Source: Pseudobutyrivibrio sp. MD2005
GTDB taxonomy: Bacteria; Bacillota; Clostridia; Lachnospirales; Lachnospiraceae
Reading direction: 5' to 3'
Length of the DNA stretch: 64,000 bases
Assembly (NCBI RefSeq): GCF_000621865.1
Contig: NZ_JHXE01000009.1
Location: 124,001-188,000, forward strand
The notes under the pieces are model-generated. The model was not told the origin of the DNA, did no database searches, and worked only from the letters and a program-made list of their open reading frames with translations. The position numbers were made by a program, and so were the translations under genes. Position 1 is the stretch's first letter. Each line of letters starts with the position of its first letter. Positions 46,495 through 55,795 of this stretch are shown piece by piece.

Positions 46495-48141
46495 ATGAGT
46501 AATGGACCTATGCTTAATGCGTACCCAGATTCTATGGGTGGCACATTAGATGATATTGTAAAGGTTTTGAATAAGGATGATTTAAAGGATGTATTTGAGT
46601 CATTCTATATTCTACCAAGTATTTTTAATACAGATTTAGATAGAGGCTTTTCTGTAATTGATTATGGCATCAATGAAGAGCTTGGAAGCAGAGAAGCAGT
46701 TGAGGCAATCAAGAACATGGATATTGATCTTAAGCTTGATTTCATCCTTAACCACGCATCTGTATTATCAAAGGAGTTTCAGGACATCATCAAAAACGGT
46801 GATGAATCAAAGTATAAGGATTTCTTTATCGATTGGAATAAATTCTGGGAAGGCTGTGGCCAGATGACAGAAGCTGGTTATATTCAGCCAGATGAGAAAT
46901 ATATCAAGGATATGTTTTTCAGAAAGCCAGGCTTACCAATTCTTATGGTAAGATTCCCAGATGGAAGAAATGTACCATATTGGAACACTTTCTATCAGGA
47001 GGTACGCTACAAGAAGCTTGAAGCAGAAGACTTGATGGAAAAGATGGACATCCAGTATGTAGCAGCTACTAGATTAGCAGAGTGTGTTAACGCTCAGATT
47101 GATGAGGGTAAGGCTGTTGCTGAGCTAGAGCTTGGTAAATATGAAAAGTATCATGATGCAGTTGTTGATTTATTAGAGAGCAATCGCAGATATTTAGGAC
47201 AAATGGATTTGAACATCAAATCACCACTTGTTTGGGAATTCTACGAGAACACTCTTAAGACACTTGCAGGATACGGTGCAAAGATCGTCAGATTAGATGC
47301 CTTTGCATACGCTCCAAAGGAGCCAGGCGAGAAGAACTTTTTGAATGACCCAGGTACATGGGATTTACTTCAGAAAGTACGTGAGTTGGCAGATAAGAAC
47401 GGTGTAACACTTTTACCAGAAATTCATGCCAGCTATGGAGAGAAGATTTATGAGCTTGTAGCAGGTAAAGGCTACATGACATACGATTTCTTCCTTCCAG
47501 GACTTCTCATTCACGCGATTGAAAATCATGATAGTTCACTTCTAGTAAACTGGGCAAAGGAATTAGTTGAAAAGGACATTCGTGTAGTAAACATGCTTGG
47601 ATGTCATGATGGAATTCCTCTCCTTGATTTAAAGGGACTTTTACCAGAAGATGAAATTCAAAAGATGATAGATACACTTGTTGCTCGTGGCGGATTTGTT
47701 AAGGATCTTCATGGTGCAAAGAATATGTACTATCAGGTTAATGCAACATACTATAGTGCACTTGGTGAGGACGATAAGAAGATGCTCTTTGCGAGAGCAA
47801 TTCAGATGTTTATGCCAGGTAAGCCTCAGGTATGGTACCTTGATTTGTTTGCAGGAAAGAATGACCACGAAGCTGTAGCACGTGCTGGAGCCGGTGGACA
47901 TAAAGAAATCAACAGAACAAATCTTTCGTTAGAGCAGATTGAGTCAGATCTTCAGAAGGATGTTGTTAAGAAGCAAATCGAATTACTTCGACTTCGTAAA
48001 TCTCATCCAGCATTTGGATTTGATAGCAAGCTTTCTATCGATACAAATGGTTCAGTTACATCCTTTACATGGACAAAGGGAGCTGATTCCATAACACTTA
48101 AGGCAGATTTCGCTAGCCTTGAATACGAAATTGTAAAATAA
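46495..48141 (+). CDS. GH13_18 sucrose-phosphorylase-like enzyme
   Basis: 548 residues. The N-terminus GPMLNAYPDSMGGTLDDI matches the sucrose phosphorylase start. Catalytic residues are the nucleophile Asp in VRLDAFAYA (near 267), the acid/base Glu in LLPEIHA (near 308) and the transition-state Asp in GCHDGIP (near 369). Subfamily 18 splits sucrose, sucrose 6'-phosphate, glucosylglycerol or glucosylglycerate with phosphate to give glucose 1-phosphate. Which one is not determined. No signal peptide, so cytoplasmic. The P-loop kinase upstream may act on one product. A terminator follows. Confidence 0.88.
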   Translation: MSNGPMLNAYPDSMGGTLDDIVKVLNKDDLKDVFESFYILPSIFNTDLDRGFSVIDYGINEELGSREAVEAIKNMDIDLKLDFILNHASVLSKEFQDIIKNGDESKYKDFFIDWNKFWEGCGQMTEAGYIQPDEKYIKDMFFRKPGLPILMVRFPDGRNVPYWNTFYQEVRYKKLEAEDLMEKMDIQYVAATRLAECVNAQIDEGKAVAELELGKYEKYHDAVVDLLESNRRYLGQMDLNIKSPLVWEFYENTLKTLAGYGAKIVRLDAFAYAPKEPGEKNFLNDPGTWDLLQKVRELADKNGVTLLPEIHASYGEKIYELVAGKGYMTYDFFLPGLLIHAIENHDSSLLVNWAKELVEKDIRVVNMLGCHDGIPLLDLKGLLPEDEIQKMIDTLVARGGFVKDLHGAKNMYYQVNATYYSALGEDDKKMLFARAIQMFMPGKPQVWYLDLFAGKNDHEAVARAGAGGHKEINRTNLSLEQIESDLQKDVVKKQIELLRLRKSHPAFGFDSKLSIDTNGSVTSFTWTKGADSITLKADFASLEYEIVK

Positions 48142-48147
48142 TCAAAA

Positions 48148-48178
48148 AGTCATTCCTTGCAGGGAATGGCTTTTTTTT
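48148..48178 (+). terminator. Rho-independent terminator
   Basis: AGTCATTCC (48148-48156) pairs with GGAATGGCT (48163-48171) and is followed by eight T. Confidence 0.9.
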
Positions 48179-48298
48179 ATAGTTTTTTTTGTATACAAAA
48201 AAGAACAGAAAATGGCAAGAAAAGTCAAATGCTGATGATATTTTTATGTTATAGTATTGATTGTGAAAAAATAAACGATATTTTTTATCATTAATAGT

Positions 48299-49354
48299 AT
48301 GGATTTAAAAGCAAAAGATTTATTAGAAAAACTTAAGATAGAACATTCACTTTCTACAGATGAGTACGAGTACTTGTTGGCTAATAGGGATGAGGAACTG
48401 ATGGATTTGGCAGCAGGCTATGCCAGAGAGTTTCAGAAACAGCACTATGGCAATAAGGTCTACATACGTGGCCTGATAGAGTTTACCAATTTCTGCAGAA
48501 ACGATTGTATTTATTGCGGAATCAGACGCGATAATATGAACTGCGAGAGATATCGTCTTTCAGCTCAGACTATTATAGACTGTGCCAATCAGGGGTACGA
48601 ATTAGGCTTTAGGACAATCGTGCTTCAAGGCGGAGAAGATTATACCTACAGTGATGATATGCTTTGTGACATCATTTCAGCCATCAAATCATCCCATGAG
48701 GATATGGTCATTACACTGTCTATTGGTGAGCGTAGCAAAGAAAGCTATCAAAAGTATTATGATGCTGGTGCCAGAAGATATCTGCTCAGACACGAAACAG
48801 CTAATCCGGAATTATATAGAAAGTTACATCCTGCGGAGATGTCATGGCATAATCGCATGGAATGTTTGAAGAATCTTAAAGAAATAGGTTATCAAACTGG
48901 TGCTGGATTTATGGTGGAATCCCCAGGTCAGACCAGCTACGATTTGGCCATGGATTTAAAATTCATAGAAGAGTTCAAGCCAGACATGTGCGGTATCGGT
49001 CCATTTATTAGTCATAAGGATACACCGTTTGCTAATGAAAATAGCGGCACACTTGATACCACATTATTCTGCTTATCATTAATCAGAATGATTTATCCCG
49101 AAGTTTTGCTTCCAGCCACAACAGCACTTGGGACTATCAATCCTAAGGGAAGAGAGCTTGGAATACTGGCAGGTGCCAATGTAGTGATGCCAAATCTTTC
49201 ACCTACAGATGTGAGAAGAATGTACACGCTTTATGACAACAAAATCTGCACAGGCGAAGAAGCCGCAGAATGCCTTGGATGTCTTGGCAGCCGCATGGAA
49301 AGCATTGGATATAAAATAGTTACAGACCCTGGAAACAGAGCCGGTTTCAATTAG
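48299..49354 (+). CDS. hydE: [FeFe] hydrogenase maturase HydE (radical SAM)
   Basis: 351 residues. The radical SAM ligands are Cys66, Cys70 and Cys73 (FCRNDCIYCGIR), and the barrel motifs GGEDYTY, RHETANPELY and AGFMVESPGQT are HydE-like. HydE helps build the dithiomethylamine/CO/CN di-iron unit of the H-cluster. No ribosome site is visible before the ATG at 48299; an AT-rich leader with a -10-like TATAGT (48250-48255) lies upstream. It is the first gene of hydE-hydG-hydF-hydrogenase. Confidence 0.92.
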   Translation: MDLKAKDLLEKLKIEHSLSTDEYEYLLANRDEELMDLAAGYAREFQKQHYGNKVYIRGLIEFTNFCRNDCIYCGIRRDNMNCERYRLSAQTIIDCANQGYELGFRTIVLQGGEDYTYSDDMLCDIISAIKSSHEDMVITLSIGERSKESYQKYYDAGARRYLLRHETANPELYRKLHPAEMSWHNRMECLKNLKEIGYQTGAGFMVESPGQTSYDLAMDLKFIEEFKPDMCGIGPFISHKDTPFANENSGTLDTTLFCLSLIRMIYPEVLLPATTALGTINPKGRELGILAGANVVMPNLSPTDVRRMYTLYDNKICTGEEAAECLGCLGSRMESIGYKIVTDPGNRAGFN

Positions 49355-49375
49355 TACAGATAGTGAGGAAATAAT

Positions 49376-50818
49376 ATGTACAACGTAAAATCATTAAAGG
49401 CCGAAGAGTTTATCGATGACCAGGAAATCCTCGACACAATAGAGTATGCCGAGGCAAATAAAAACAATTATGAATTAATAGAAGAATTACTTGAAAAGGC
49501 ACGCCCAGTTAAGACAGCTGAAGGCTGTGTCTGCAAAGGACTTACACACCGTGAAGCATCTGTATTGCTTGCTTGTGAAGAACCAAAGTACATTGAGAAA
49601 ATGTACGAGGTTGCACAGGAGATTAAGGATGCATTCTACGGCAATCGTATCGTTCTTTTTGCACCACTTTATCTTTCAAACTACTGTGTAAATGGATGTG
49701 TTTACTGTCCTTATCACCTTAAGAACAAGCACATCGGTCGTAAGAAGCTTACACAGGAAGAAGTAAAGGCAGAGGTTATTGCGCTTCAGGATATGGGACA
49801 CAAGCGTCTTGCTATCGAAGCAGGAGAGGACCCAGTTAACAATCCAATCGAGTACATCCTCGAGTGCATCGACACAATTTACAGCATTCATCACAAGAAT
49901 GGTGACATTCGCCGTGTCAATGTAAATATTGCCGCAACAACAGTTGAAAACTATCGCAAGCTCAAGGAAGCAGGAATTGGTACATACATTCTCTTCCAGG
50001 AGACATACAATAAAAAGAGCTATGAGGAGCTTCATCCAACAGGACCAAAGCATGATTATGCATATCATACAGAAGCTATGGACCGTGCAATGGAAGGTGG
50101 AATCGATGATGTAGGACTTGGAGTTCTTTTCGGACTTGAAAGCTACAGATACGAATTTGCTGGATTACTTATGCATGCAGAACACCTTGAGGCTGTTCAC
50201 GGCGTAGGCCCTCACACAATTTCTGTTCCACGTGTAAAGCATGCTGACGATATCGATCCAGATGTATTTGATAATTCTATCCCAGATGAGATGTTCACAA
50301 AGATTGCAGCATGTATCAGAATCGCAGTTCCTTACACAGGAATGATCATTTCTACACGTGAGTCAGAGGAAGTTCGCCGCAAGATGCTTAATGTTGGTAT
50401 TTCACAGGTTTCTGGAGCCAGCCGTACATCTGTTGGTGGATACACAGAAGAGGAAAGACCACACGATACAGAGCAGTTTGATGTTTCTGATCAGCGTACA
50501 CTTGATGAGGTTGTTAAGTGGCTTATGGAGACAGGTCATATCCCTTCATTCTGTACAGCATGCTACCGTGCAGGTCGTACAGGTGATAGATTTATGTCAC
50601 TTTGCAAGACAGGCCAGATTATCAACTGCTGTCATCCAAATGCCCTTATGACTCTTACAGAGTACCTGGTAGATTACGCTTCTGAAGAGACAAAGAAAGT
50701 TGGCTTTAAGATGATAGAGGAAGAGCTCAAGAAGATTCCTAAGGAGAATGTCAGAAAGACAGCCGAGGAAAATATTGAGGCTATCAAGAACTCAAACAGA
50801 AGAGATTTCCGCTTCTAG
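49376..50818 (+). CDS. hydG: [FeFe] hydrogenase maturase HydG (radical SAM tyrosine lyase)
   Basis: 480 residues. The N-terminal cluster ligands are Cys104, Cys108 and Cys111 (NYCVNGCVYCPYH). The C-terminal auxiliary-cluster region reads FCTACYRAGRTGDRFM then CKTGQIINCCHPNAL. HydG cleaves tyrosine to supply CO and CN- for the H-cluster. It follows hydE by 21 bases with GTGAGGA upstream. Full length. Confidence 0.96.
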   Translation: MYNVKSLKAEEFIDDQEILDTIEYAEANKNNYELIEELLEKARPVKTAEGCVCKGLTHREASVLLACEEPKYIEKMYEVAQEIKDAFYGNRIVLFAPLYLSNYCVNGCVYCPYHLKNKHIGRKKLTQEEVKAEVIALQDMGHKRLAIEAGEDPVNNPIEYILECIDTIYSIHHKNGDIRRVNVNIAATTVENYRKLKEAGIGTYILFQETYNKKSYEELHPTGPKHDYAYHTEAMDRAMEGGIDDVGLGVLFGLESYRYEFAGLLMHAEHLEAVHGVGPHTISVPRVKHADDIDPDVFDNSIPDEMFTKIAACIRIAVPYTGMIISTRESEEVRRKMLNVGISQVSGASRTSVGGYTEEERPHDTEQFDVSDQRTLDEVVKWLMETGHIPSFCTACYRAGRTGDRFMSLCKTGQIINCCHPNALMTLTEYLVDYASEETKKVGFKMIEEELKKIPKENVRKTAEENIEAIKNSNRRDFRF

Positions 50819-50894
50819 TTGTTGATTTAATAGAAAATTCAAATTTATATTTTATAATAAACATAAGTCTGAGCGTTTCAGAAGAGGTGGGAAA

Positions 50895-52082
50895 ATGTCT
50901 TTAAATAATACACCAAGCGGTCAGCGCACACACATTGGCTTCTTTGGAATTAGAAATGCAGGAAAGTCCAGCATTGTAAATAAGCTCACCAATCAGGAGC
51001 TGTCTTTAGTTTCAGCTCACAAGGGCACTACAACAGACCCTGTAAAAAAGGCAATGGAAATTTTGCCAATCGGTCCGGTAGTGATTATAGATACAGCAGG
51101 CTTTGACGACGAGGGAGACCTTGGAGAGCTTAGAAAGAAGCGCACATATCGAATCTTAGAGGAGATAGATATTGTAGTGCTTGTGCTTGACGCGCGAGAA
51201 ACAAAACTTTCAGAAGAAGAGCTTTCATTCCTTACAGAGGTTAAGGAACGAAAACTTCCATATATAATTATTGAGAATCATACAGACGAGACTGAGGCTC
51301 ACGGTTATAAGGAGCTTTCCGAGGATGAGGATATTATTTTCCTCGATGCAACAAATGACGATATGACTCAGGTGAAGGAAGCTTTGATTAAGCTTTTGCC
51401 TGATAAAAAAGAGCCGGCTCTTGTAGCTGATTTGATCCAGCCAAAAAGCACAGTAGTGCTTGTTATTCCAATTGATGAATCAGCGCCAAAGGGAAGAGTA
51501 ATCTTGCCACAGCAAATGGTACTGAGAGATTTATTGGATCACAATTGCAAGATTATCTGCTGCCAGCCATCAGAATTGGCAGAGGCACTTGATGATAATA
51601 AAGAGGTATCACTTGTTATCACCGATTCCCAAGCTTTTGGGCAGGTAGCAAAGACAGTACCAAAAGATACACTTTTAACATCATTTAGTATTCTTTTGGC
51701 GAGATACCGAGGAAGCTTAAACACCCAGTTAGAAGGTGTAGAAGCTATAAAAAAACTTCAGGATAATGATACCGTACTTATTGCAGAAGCATGTACACAT
51801 CACAGACAATGCAATGACATCGGAACAGTAAAGATTCCTGGATGGGTTAATAAATACACTGGTAAGGATATAGCCTTTGAATTTTCATCTGGCAATGATT
51901 TTCCAGAGGATTTATCAAAATATAAATTGGTGATTCACTGCGGAGGCTGCATGATAAATGCACAGGAGATGCAAAGCAGAGTGAAGCACTGCAAAGAGCA
52001 AGGGGTTCCAATTGTTAATTATGGAATGGCCATTGCAGAGTTCAATGGAATTTTAGACAGAAGTCTAGAAATAATAAATTAA
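50895..52082 (+). CDS. hydF: [FeFe] hydrogenase maturation GTPase HydF
   Basis: 395 residues. The P loop is GIRNAGKS (18-25), and switch motifs are TTTDPV and DTAGFDD. The C-terminal cluster-binding pattern CTH at 300-302 and HCGGC at 348-352 is the HydF signature. It is the scaffold on which HydE and HydG products are assembled before transfer to the hydrogenase. It starts 76 bases after hydG with AGAGGTGGG and is followed 32 bases later by the hydrogenase. Confidence 0.95.
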   Translation: MSLNNTPSGQRTHIGFFGIRNAGKSSIVNKLTNQELSLVSAHKGTTTDPVKKAMEILPIGPVVIIDTAGFDDEGDLGELRKKRTYRILEEIDIVVLVLDARETKLSEEELSFLTEVKERKLPYIIIENHTDETEAHGYKELSEDEDIIFLDATNDDMTQVKEALIKLLPDKKEPALVADLIQPKSTVVLVIPIDESAPKGRVILPQQMVLRDLLDHNCKIICCQPSELAEALDDNKEVSLVITDSQAFGQVAKTVPKDTLLTSFSILLARYRGSLNTQLEGVEAIKKLQDNDTVLIAEACTHHRQCNDIGTVKIPGWVNKYTGKDIAFEFSSGNDFPEDLSKYKLVIHCGGCMINAQEMQSRVKHCKEQGVPIVNYGMAIAEFNGILDRSLEIIN

Positions 52083-52114
52083 CTGGCAAACAATTTTAGT
52101 AAAAGGAGAAAAAT

Positions 52115-53593
52115 ATGGTTACTTCAGATCAAAGTATTGTAAGATTGAAGCACAACATTATGGAGGAGGTTTGCAAGCTTGCATGGAGAGGTGAGCTTGA
52201 CGCTACACACAAGGAGCAGGTTTGCTACGAAATTATTCCAGGACCAAGACCAACATATCGTTGTTGTGTCTACAAGGAAAGAGAAATCGTAAGACAGCGT
52301 GTAATTCTTTCATGCGCTGAGAATCTTCCTACAAACCCAGATTCAAAGAACGTTGTTCAGGTTATTCAGCCTGCATGTGATGACTGTTCAATTGCATCTT
52401 ACTCAGTTACAGATAACTGCCGTTTCTGTCTTGGAAAGGCATGTCTCAACTCATGTAAGTTTGGCGCTATCACTCCAGGTGAGAGAAGAATGCACATCGA
52501 TCCTACTAAGTGTAAGGAATGTGGTATGTGTGCTAAGGAATGTCCTTATCAGGCAATCGTTCATCTTGAGAGACCATGTAAGAAGGCTTGCCCAGTTGGC
52601 GCTATTTCTTACGATGAGTACGGTCACTGCGTAATCGACGATGAGAAGTGTATCTCATGTGGTCACTGTATCCACAGCTGCCCATTCGGTGCTATCGGTT
52701 CTAAGACATACCTTGTACACATCATCAAGGCTATCCTTGAGGGCAAGAAGGTTATCGCTATGTGCGCACCTGCTACAGAGGGACAGTTCGGTGAGGACAT
52801 CTCTATGGCAGCAGTTAAGGAAGCTTGCAAGAAGATTGGCTTCACAGATATGATCGAAGTTGGTCTCGGTGGAGATATGACAGCTGCTTACGAGTCAGCA
52901 GAGTGGTTTGAGGCTAAGGAAGAAGGACGTAAGATGACAACATCTTGCTGCCCAGCTTTCATCAATATGCTTAGAAAGCACTTCCCAGATCAGTTCAGAG
53001 ATAACATGTCTTCAACTGTATCTCCAATGTGTGCTATTTCACGTTTTGTTAAGGCTACAATGGGTGAGGATACTGTTACAGTATTCGTTGGACCATGTAT
53101 CGCTAAGAAGTCTGAGGCTAATGACGAGACAGTTCCAGGAAATGCAGATTACGTTATCACATTTGGTGAGCTTCGTGCATTAATGCGTTCTAAGGGCGTT
53201 GAGTTCGAGCCAGTAGAGGAGAACTACCAGGAGTCATCTACATTTGGTAAGCACTTCGCTTCTTCAGGCGGTGTTGCTAAGGCTGTTATCGAGTGCATGC
53301 AGGAGCGTGGACAGAACACAGATGATATCAAGCTTATGCAGTGTGCAGGTGGTGCTGAGTGTAAGAAGGCACTTATGCTTCTTAAGAGCGGCAAGCTTGA
53401 TGTAGACTTCATCGAAGGTATGATTTGTGAGGGAGGTTGCGTAGGCGGTCCTTCTAAGCACAAGGCTGAGCGTGAGATTCTTAAAGCTAGAACAGGTCTT
53501 ATCAATAAGGCTGATGATAGAAAGATTCTTGCAAACCTTGAAAATTACCCAATGGATAAGTTCTCTATGTATAGAGATGGACATATGGAATAA
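52115..53593 (+). CDS. Monomeric [FeFe] hydrogenase, group B type
   Basis: 492 residues. An N-terminal Cys-rich region (88-117) is followed by ferredoxin-like [4Fe-4S] motifs (CKECGMCAKECP, CISCGHCIHSCP, 133-190). The H-cluster motifs diverge from the textbook form: L1 TSCCPAF (276-282), L2 GPCIAKKSE (326-334, usually MPC), and L3 ICEGGCVGG with Cys438 and Cys442 (usually ACPGGC). All H-cluster cysteines are kept. These traits fit the group B enzymes of fermentative anaerobes, whose physiological direction is poorly known. It should exchange electrons with ferredoxin. The maturation genes directly precede it; a terminator follows. Confidence 0.9.
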   Translation: MVTSDQSIVRLKHNIMEEVCKLAWRGELDATHKEQVCYEIIPGPRPTYRCCVYKEREIVRQRVILSCAENLPTNPDSKNVVQVIQPACDDCSIASYSVTDNCRFCLGKACLNSCKFGAITPGERRMHIDPTKCKECGMCAKECPYQAIVHLERPCKKACPVGAISYDEYGHCVIDDEKCISCGHCIHSCPFGAIGSKTYLVHIIKAILEGKKVIAMCAPATEGQFGEDISMAAVKEACKKIGFTDMIEVGLGGDMTAAYESAEWFEAKEEGRKMTTSCCPAFINMLRKHFPDQFRDNMSSTVSPMCAISRFVKATMGEDTVTVFVGPCIAKKSEANDETVPGNADYVITFGELRALMRSKGVEFEPVEENYQESSTFGKHFASSGGVAKAVIECMQERGQNTDDIKLMQCAGGAECKKALMLLKSGKLDVDFIEGMICEGGCVGGPSKHKAEREILKARTGLINKADDRKILANLENYPMDKFSMYRDGHME

Positions 53594-53605
53594 GCAAATA
53601 AAAAT

Positions 53606-53636
53606 GGCTCACCTCATTTGAGGTGGGCTATTTTTT
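53606..53636 (+). terminator. Rho-independent terminator
   Basis: GGCTCACCTC (53606-53615) pairs with GAGGTGGGCT (53620-53629), then ATTTTTT. It separates the [FeFe] hydrogenase unit from the ech operon. Confidence 0.87.
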
Positions 53637-53778
53637 ATGGGCGCAGCTTTCCCGTATCCACAGCGCACCCCTGTAATATTTGTCGAAAATCCCTATAAAA
53701 AAGGCAAAAATGTGCTCACATTTATGCAAATTGTGGTATAGTATATAGTATCTGTTAAAATATTATCATTTGGGTTTT

Positions 53779-53838
53779 TACATTACTTAGGATTATCCTA
53801 ATCTCTTAAAGAGATTTGAAATAAAGGGTAATAATGTA
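53779..53838 (+). promoter_or_regulatory. Nested palindromes in the ech leader
   Basis: TTAGGATTATCCTAA (53787-53801) is joined directly to AATCTCTTAAAGAGATT (53800-53816), and both are framed by TACATTA (53779-53785) with TAATGTA (53832-53838). It lies 20-80 bases before echA, so it is a possible operator or leader structure. It does not match the Rex consensus. The rest of the 264-base gap shows a possible -10 TATAGT near 53737. Confidence 0.5.
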
Positions 53839-53857
53839 TTAAAGGGGGGAACTTAAT

Positions 53858-55795
53858 ATGGAAACACTAGTGACAGCATTGATTTGCTTTCCATTTCTTT
53901 GGGCGATTTTTCCTGCACTTATTCACAATTCTAAATGCAGAGCATTTTTCGTCTATCTAGGCTGTGGAATTGTTATGGTTTCATCAGTATTCATTGCAAT
54001 TCGGTGGTTTCTTGCTGGGGGCGAGACACTGAATTTTAGATTGCCACATCAAGAATTATTTGGTCATATTTTTCTTGTTGGCGACGTATTTCTTATGTGT
54101 TTTATCACTTATCTAGCGTTTAAGTACAAAAGACCTATAATTTCATTTTTGACAATAACATCAACAGTTATTCCATCGGCACTTGAGTTTGTGGGCCCAA
54201 AGCTTCCAAACACATACACAATGAGGTTTGATTGGCTTACATTTATCATGGTTCTTATTATCGGAGTAATTGGATCATTGATTGGTGTATATGCAGTTGG
54301 ATATATGCATGGATATCACATACATCATCACAAAGAACTTACAGATAGAAGAAGTTTCTTTTTAGCAATGATATTCGTATTCTTTGGAGCTATGTTTGGC
54401 CTGGTATTTTCAGCCAACCTATTAAGCCTATATTTCTTCTGGGAAATCACATCTGTTACATCTTTCCTTCTTATAGGATACACTCGCACAGATGAGGCAA
54501 TAAATAATTCCTTCAAAGCATTGTGGATGAACCTTTTAGGTGGATGCGGACTTGCAGTAGCTATTACAGTTGGATATTTGTGGTTCAACACAGCAAATCT
54601 TTTTGAATTTATCCGAATAGCAAAACTATCACCGGATGATATGAGATGCTTGCTTCCAATAGCAATGCTCGCTTTTGCTGCACTTACAAAATCGGCTCAG
54701 TTCCCATTTTCCGGCTGGCTGTTAGGTGCCATGGTAGCGCCTACACCATCATCTGCGCTTCTTCACAGCGCAACAATGGTAAAGGCTGGTGTTTATCTGC
54801 TTATCAGATTAACAACAGCTATGGCAGATAATTATGTTGGAAACATGGTAGCCCTCATTGGTGGCTTTACTTTCCTTGTAGCATCCTGCCTTGCTATATC
54901 AGTATCAGACGGCAAGAAAGTGCTTGCATATTCCACAATTTCAAACCTTGGACTTATTGTAGCCTGCACAGGCTGTGGTTATGCTGAAACAATATGGGCA
55001 GCTGTATTCCTTGTAATTTTCCACGCAGTGTCGAAATCAATGCTCTTCCAGTGCGTAGGAGCAATTGAAAACACAATTGGAAGCCGTGACGTTGAGGACA
55101 TGCAAGGCCTCATGTCAATCTTCCCTAAGCTAGCATTTATTTTGATGATTGGTATTGCTGGAATGTTCCTGGCTCCTTTTGGAATGCTTATTTCAAAGTG
55201 GGCAGCACTAAAGGCTTTCATCGATACTAAATCTGTATATGTATCATCATTGATGGTTTTATTCATATGCTTTGGTTCAGCTACTACAATGTTCTACTGG
55301 ACAAAATGGATGTCGAAAATCCTTGGCCCGGCAACACGTGAAAAATCAAGAGACCTTACAAAGAAGAACGAATACATATCCATGTTTTTCCATGCAACGC
55401 TTATGGTTGCTTTGATACTTGGCTTCCCATGGTTGTCACAGAATGTATTAAAGCCACTTTCTAGAAACATGTTTGGGGCAGTAGAGCAGGTTATTTCACA
55501 GGAAAACATCATCATAATGATTGTATTGTTGGTAGGTGTATTTGTGATACCAGCATTTAATTACATTATGACTAAGAACAGCAAATATAGGCCAGTCCTT
55601 ACATATATGGGTGGTGCAAATGCCGGGGATAACATGAGCTTTGTATCTGCGACAGGAGAGGCCAAGGAGATGCACGTAGCAAACTTTTATATGGAAGAGA
55701 TTATGGGCGAAAAGAAGCTGTTTACACCAGCGATTATAATATCAGCCTTCTTGATAATAGTTTACATGATTATTGTGATAGGAGGTGCGTTCTAA
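53858..55795 (+). CDS. echA: Ech hydrogenase subunit A (NuoL/antiporter-like)
   Basis: 645 residues with about sixteen membrane segments. The proton-pump core of the NuoL/MrpA family is seen in LLSLYFFWEITSVTSFLLIG, AALTKSAQFPFSGWLLGAM and ATMVKAGVYLLIRL, where Lys and Glu in the membrane carry ion translocation. As subunit A of a group 4 [NiFe] hydrogenase it should couple H2 formation to ion export. It starts after AAAGGGGGG and overlaps echB by one base. Confidence 0.93.
   Translation: METLVTALICFPFLWAIFPALIHNSKCRAFFVYLGCGIVMVSSVFIAIRWFLAGGETLNFRLPHQELFGHIFLVGDVFLMCFITYLAFKYKRPIISFLTITSTVIPSALEFVGPKLPNTYTMRFDWLTFIMVLIIGVIGSLIGVYAVGYMHGYHIHHHKELTDRRSFFLAMIFVFFGAMFGLVFSANLLSLYFFWEITSVTSFLLIGYTRTDEAINNSFKALWMNLLGGCGLAVAITVGYLWFNTANLFEFIRIAKLSPDDMRCLLPIAMLAFAALTKSAQFPFSGWLLGAMVAPTPSSALLHSATMVKAGVYLLIRLTTAMADNYVGNMVALIGGFTFLVASCLAISVSDGKKVLAYSTISNLGLIVACTGCGYAETIWAAVFLVIFHAVSKSMLFQCVGAIENTIGSRDVEDMQGLMSIFPKLAFILMIGIAGMFLAPFGMLISKWAALKAFIDTKSVYVSSLMVLFICFGSATTMFYWTKWMSKILGPATREKSRDLTKKNEYISMFFHATLMVALILGFPWLSQNVLKPLSRNMFGAVEQVISQENIIIMIVLLVGVFVIPAFNYIMTKNSKYRPVLTYMGGANAGDNMSFVSATGEAKEMHVANFYMEEIMGEKKLFTPAIIISAFLIIVYMIIVIGGAF

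Noticed and set aside
53700-53760. Rex-type redox operator before echA
   Set aside because: CTGTTAAAATATTATC only partly resembles TTGTTAANNNNTTAACAA; the second half-site is missing.
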